Origin: VAZQ01 sp035293945
GTDB lineage: Bacteria; Pseudomonadota; Alphaproteobacteria; Rhizobiales; Xanthobacteraceae
DNA length: 64,000 nt
Direction of reading: 5' to 3'
Assembly (NCBI GenBank): GCA_035293945.1
Contig: DATGLV010000025.1
Location: forward strand, 99,681 to 163,680
Both the position numbers and the translations under genes were made by a program. The notes under the pieces are model-generated. The model saw only the letters and a list, made by a program, of their open reading frames with translations, searched no databases and was not told the DNA's origin. This document shows positions 61,060-64,000 of the stretch, in pieces; positions within the stretch are counted from its first letter, which is position 1; every line of letters starts with the position of its first letter.

Positions 61060-61548
61060 ATGCGCGGCTTTGCTCTTTTCGCTGCCGGTATGATGGTCGG
61101 CCTGGGTGTCACAGCCGCCGCCCAGAGCGTGTCCCGGAACCAGGGTGTCGTCGGCCTCAGCTTCGTCAGCGTGAGCGTGCCCGATCTTAACCAGGCCGTC
61201 GAATATTACACCAAGACGTTGGGCTTCGCCGAAGCGTACCGGCAGCTCACTGCGGCGGGAGGACTGCAATTCGTCATGGTCCAGGTGAGCAAGGACACCT
61301 TCATCCAGCTGGAGCCGGCAACTCCGCAACGTCCGCCCGGCATTGAGCACTTCGCCTTGCAAGTGGAGAACCTGCCGGCGGTTAGCTCGATGTTCAAGCA
61401 GCGTGGCGCGACCGTGAGCGACATTACCATCAATAAAACAACGAAGATGAACCACGCTAATCTCACGGACCCGAACGGAATCCGCACCGAGCTGATCGAG
61501 CTGCCGCCTGATTCTCCTCTCGGCCAAGCGATGGCCCTCTGGCACTGA
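61060..61548 (+). CDS. exported VOC/glyoxalase-fold protein
   Basis: 162 aa. Seen: signal peptide (MRGFALFAAGMMVGLGVTAAAQS), then a vicinal-oxygen-chelate fold with LSFVSVSVPDLNQAVEYYTKTLGF, HFALQVENL and DPNGIRTELIEL. Metal-ligand positions of glyoxalase (His/Glu) are only partly kept (HFALQV, ELIEL). ATG 61060 follows ggagggtggc. Exported VOC proteins are less common than cytosolic ones. Function unknown. Confidence 0.85.
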   Translation: MRGFALFAAGMMVGLGVTAAAQSVSRNQGVVGLSFVSVSVPDLNQAVEYYTKTLGFAEAYRQLTAAGGLQFVMVQVSKDTFIQLEPATPQRPPGIEHFALQVENLPAVSSMFKQRGATVSDITINKTTKMNHANLTDPNGIRTELIELPPDSPLGQAMALWH

Positions 61549-61588
61549 TCTCGGCGGGCTTTTATCCGCGGGCGCGATCCCCGCAGAG

Positions 61589-62251
61589 TCACGGCGCTGC
61601 GATATTCCCGCGCGCATGCTGCCCGGCCATGCGAAGGAGCGCTCCGCCGAGGAGCATGATGGCGAACGGCAGGTAGCTCAGCGGATATTCGTGGGGGCCA
61701 TTCGCCTCCAACGGTGCGACAATGAAATCGACAGCAAAGACCAGCGCAATGTAGTGCAGCGTCCCTTCACGCGCGATGCGCCATGCGCGCGGACCGAGCC
61801 AACCGCGCAGCTGCGGCACCGACAACAGCGCGAGCATATAGGTGCACGCCACGCCGACCCAGAACAGAAGCATGGGCGTGCGCCGATCTGCGGCGACATT
61901 CATGATCCAGAGCACCAGCCCGATGTGAACGGACAGCGCGGCCGCGAAGGCAAGGCCGAGCTCGCGCGCCTGGCGGGCCAAGACCGCAAAGCGCGGCCCG
62001 CAAAACCTCGCCAGCGCAGTGCCCGCGTAAGCAAGCCAAAACAATAAGAAGCACCAGCGCGCCGTCACTCGCAAAGCCCGCGCCAAGCCGTCTTCGCCCG
62101 CGCCCGAGACGGCGAGCACGATCGCGGTCAGCACCAATGTAACGACAAAGGCCGCTGCCATCGACGGCAGTGCGCCAAGCTGCCGCGATCCGACGGGCCG
62201 GCTCGAGCGGCCGCTCGGCTCCGACGCGCCAGCCGTTGTTGGTCCATTCAC
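61589..62251 (-). CDS. six-helix membrane protein, ferric-reductase-like
   Basis: About 220 aa. Seen: six membrane segments and His in the third (LSVHIGLVLWIMNV) and fifth (TLHYIALVFAVDF), a spacing that fits heme-binding ferric-reductase/MsrQ-type transmembrane domains; no flavin domain. The start is uncertain: GTG 62251 or a later one (ATG 62161, at MAAAFVV); the N-terminal stretch comes from a short direct repeat (cgggctttcgctcac, 62251-62280). Role unknown. Confidence 0.7.
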   Translation of the reverse strand: MNGPTTAGASEPSGRSSRPVGSRQLGALPSMAAAFVVTLVLTAIVLAVSGAGEDGLARALRVTARWCFLLFWLAYAGTALARFCGPRFAVLARQARELGLAFAAALSVHIGLVLWIMNVAADRRTPMLLFWVGVACTYMLALLSVPQLRGWLGPRAWRIAREGTLHYIALVFAVDFIVAPLEANGPHEYPLSYLPFAIMLLGGALLRMAGQHARGNIAAP

Positions 62252-63442
62252 CGGGCTTTCGCTCACCGGGCTTTCGCTCCACTGGATGAGAGCCTGTTGA
62301 CGAGGGCCGGTCAAGCAAGAGCAAGCGGTAACCCGAAATCGCAGCCGGGACCAACCGCTCGGTAACTGCCACCGAACACCGGGGCCGCCACTGTCACGCC
62401 CATAGCGTTGCTTCACTGCTGGCTGCATTGATTCCGCTTTACATCAGCTCCGTAGAGTGCGCGACATCGTGCTGCGAGGTATTGCAAGCCGACATGGCGT
62501 CACGGCGATTTTGCGCACCATCGACTTCTGTTGCGAGGACCGCTTCGGGTTACCTCTTGCTTGACGCATTCCCGCAAATCAGATTACTGACGAAATTGAA
62601 ACTGACGAGCTGCGCCCGGGCGGGAGACCGCGCCGGGCTTTTTTTGCGCAGAGCCTTTTTATGCGCAGGATGAGCGGAGAATGAAATATCGGGCAACCAG
62701 CGCAAGTTCGCCGGCGCGTCGCCATGTCTGATCCGCAGACGCACCGATCACGAGCGGCGCACTCCGGTCGAAGTCCCATTGTTATTTCGTTGTTATTAAC
62801 AATCGCCGCGCGCGAAAGGCTTGCTCGACGCGGATTTCGAGCCGGCAAATTTGCATAGGTTGCGGAAGGGTGTTCCTGTTTCCGGCCTGTTATATCAGGA
62901 AGCCCGGCACGATTTCGCCCAAGAGCCTCTGCGCATTCGGCATAGCTCGCAATCCGTATGGCTGAATGATCCAGCGCGTGTTTGAGCACTGCCCCTACTC
63001 CGCGGCCCGCCTGCGCACCAGCGCCGCGGCTTCGCGATCGTAGGCTTCCTCCGGGCGAGCTGATCGTTCAGGCCGATGAGCGATTTTGCGCAAAACGGCC
63101 GGCGGAGCGGTTGCATTCCTCAGCATTACTAGCTTACCATGTGCTGTCTCTCTGAGGAGGCCCCAATGAGAGGTAGACATCAGAATGTACCGCATTCTGT
63201 TTGCCGCTGGAGGTCTTGCCGGCCGGCTTACTCGGGGCCCAACCGCGATCGCAGCGACTGTCTCAATCGACTCATCGCAGATTGATTTTCAACAGTCAGA
63301 AGCTACGGCGCCGCCTGAATCAATCAGGAGGGGATTGCGGCTGGTCGCGGTCCGCCGGCGGAGCTGCAGCGATCAAAGGCGTCGTGGCGTCCTCGTTTCG
63401 TAACGGCGTGATGAAGGTTCGAAAGCTCAAGGGGGGCTGGCT
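62252..63442. other. long non-coding gap upstream of adhesin gene
   Basis: Nearly 1.2 kb without a convincing gene. It contains a Rho-independent terminator at 62614-62645, an AT-rich patch near 62775-62800 (gttatttcgttgttattaac), and a dyad cctga/tcagg at 63314-63328 before aggagggg. Short frames (62995-63195 minus, 63185-63403 plus, 63166-63283 plus after gaggaggccc) were seen but not supported. Probably holds the adhesin promoter and perhaps a small RNA. Confidence 0.5.
62614..62645 (+). terminator. Rho-independent terminator without upstream gene (possible small RNA end)
   Basis: gcccgg (62614-62619), loop of 13 bases, ccgggc (62633-62638), then seven T. On the + strand no gene ends here; the upstream gene is on the other strand. 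A ttgacg at 62561-62566 with an AT-rich element about 17 bases on would start a transcript of some 50 nt. This is a candidate ncRNA, not proven. Confidence 0.55.
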
Positions 63443-64000
63443 ATGGCTGGTGGCGTTGCGACGATTGGCATTAAGGCCATAGACGGAAATGGCTTCATCA
63501 ACGGAAAGAATGCAGCCGGCATAACGATCTTTGGCACGAGCAGCGACACGATCGCAGGAGGCCTTGTCGGTCAAACCGTAACCCTCACCCTCAACGGCAA
63601 GACCTACACCGCCACGATCGCGGCCAACGGGACTTGGTCGGTGAGCGTCAGTGCGGCCGATCTTGCCGCCTTGGCTGATGGGCAGACCTATACGGTTGCA
63701 GCAAGCGCGACCGACAAGGCCGGCAATCCAGCATCCGTGACCAGCTCCGTGACGGTTGATAAGACGGCGTCGGTGTCGATAGACGCAATCGACGGCAACA
63801 ACTTCATCAATGCCAGCGATGCCGCCGCCGGCATCACCGTCACGGGGAACACCCTCGACAGCATCCCGGCCGATCTCGATGGGCAAACCCTCAAGCTCAC
63901 CCTCAACGGCAAGACCTATACGGGCACGATCCAGAGCGACGGCACCTGGTCGATCAACATCGGGGCGGCTGATCTCGCGGCACTCACCAACGGCAAAGCC
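63443..64000 (+). CDS. Ig-like-repeat adhesin (Bap/RTX-type), 3' end beyond window
   Basis: Partial, 186 codons to the window end with no stop. Seen: ATG 63443 after aagggggg; two Ig-like repeats of about 90 residues (VSIDAIDGNNFINASDAAAG...DGTWSINIGAADLAALTNGKA) with the repeated motif NGKTYTxTI, as in BapA/VCBS-type surface adhesins. No signal peptide, which fits type I secretion through a C-terminal signal outside the window. Likely a cell-surface biofilm protein. The full length and secretion genes cannot be seen here. Confidence 0.85.
   Translation, partial: MAGGVATIGIKAIDGNGFINGKNAAGITIFGTSSDTIAGGLVGQTVTLTLNGKTYTATIAANGTWSVSVSAADLAALADGQTYTVAASATDKAGNPASVTSSVTVDKTASVSIDAIDGNNFINASDAAAGITVTGNTLDSIPADLDGQTLKLTLNGKTYTGTIQSDGTWSINIGAADLAALTNGKA

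Noticed and set aside
62995..63195. 66-codon minus-strand frame with GC3-rich C-terminal half
   Set aside because: No homology pattern recognised, no clear ribosome-binding site, and the region otherwise looks like a leader; kept only as a possibility.
63185..63403. Short frame upstream of the adhesin gene
   Set aside because: No family, weak ribosome-binding site and low-complexity basic C-terminus; treated as non-coding.
1..64000. CRISPR arrays, tRNA and rRNA genes, integrases or transposases
   Set aside because: I scanned for regular direct repeats with spacers, tRNA-like cloverleaf signals and mobile-element proteins and found none; the repeats present are palindromic REP-type elements without encoded transposase.

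Overview
The window is GC-rich, densely coded DNA from an alphaproteobacterium. It most resembles Rhizobiales of the Bradyrhizobium/Rhodopseudomonas/Xanthobacteraceae group. The clues are many orphan periplasmic binding proteins of the Bug/TTT, NMT1 and TAXI types, several PQQ-dependent dehydrogenases, a NodT-type RND pump, an Omp31-like porin, a DUF1127 protein, and dispersed palindromic intergenic repeats typical of that group. No rRNA, tRNA, CRISPR array, integrase, transposase or phage gene was seen. The organism assignment is an inference from gene style and repeats, not from a marker gene.

Layout. 1-1604: 3' part of idi and an NMT1-type binding protein, separated by a palindromic repeat. 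7740-1621 (minus): four genes joined by ATGA stop/start overlaps, namely three SPFH (HflK/HflC-like) membrane proteins and a CPC-type metal P-type ATPase. 8123-11365: a secreted amidohydrolase and a divergent secreted protein of unknown function. 11703-14152: a small exported protein with a LolD/FtsX-type ABC transporter. 14271-17745: PQQ dehydrogenase 1, a c-type cytochrome and a secreted unknown. 20824-17906 (minus): Bug protein, second binding protein and exported pentapeptide-repeat protein. 20995-28264: a lone receiver domain and a complete RND efflux operon (OMF, MFP, RND) divergent from its TetR regulator, with a clear operator palindrome between them. 28390-36262: dienelactone hydrolase, Bug protein coupled to an MBL/beta-CASP-like hydrolase, a UbiD fragment, two small proteins, PQQ dehydrogenase 2 and an exported MBL hydrolase. 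36363-41353 (minus): carbonic anhydrase, NitT/TauT-type ABC ATPase and permease, and an orphan molybdenum hydroxylase large subunit.

41481-44656: GST, ArsR/SRPBCC pair, TAXI binding protein and a broken hydrolase. 49329-44887 (minus): a tight five-gene operon of thioredoxin-reductase-like flavoprotein, UGSC-like CxxC protein, its large partner, Bug binding protein and GST. This is the best candidate for an under-described system. 51336-49629: PQQ dehydrogenase 3, frameshifted. 53255-54038: carboxylesterase and small proteins. 55710/55846: an Omp divergent from a LuxR solo, with a perfect 20-bp dyad between them. 56742-62251: diheme cytochrome, TPP enzyme, AI-2E transporter, exported VOC protein and a six-helix membrane protein. 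From 63443 to the end: the start of a large Ig-like-repeat adhesin that continues beyond the window.

How the genes may work together: three PQQ dehydrogenases and two c-type cytochromes point to periplasmic oxidation of alcohols or related compounds feeding the respiratory chain. The hydrolases, GSTs, TPP enzyme, Mo-hydroxylase and binding proteins suggest scavenging of aromatic or carboxylic compounds from soil. Dispersed palindromic repeats sit in many of the gaps, decide several start codons, and one repeat separates the MFP and RND genes of the efflux operon.
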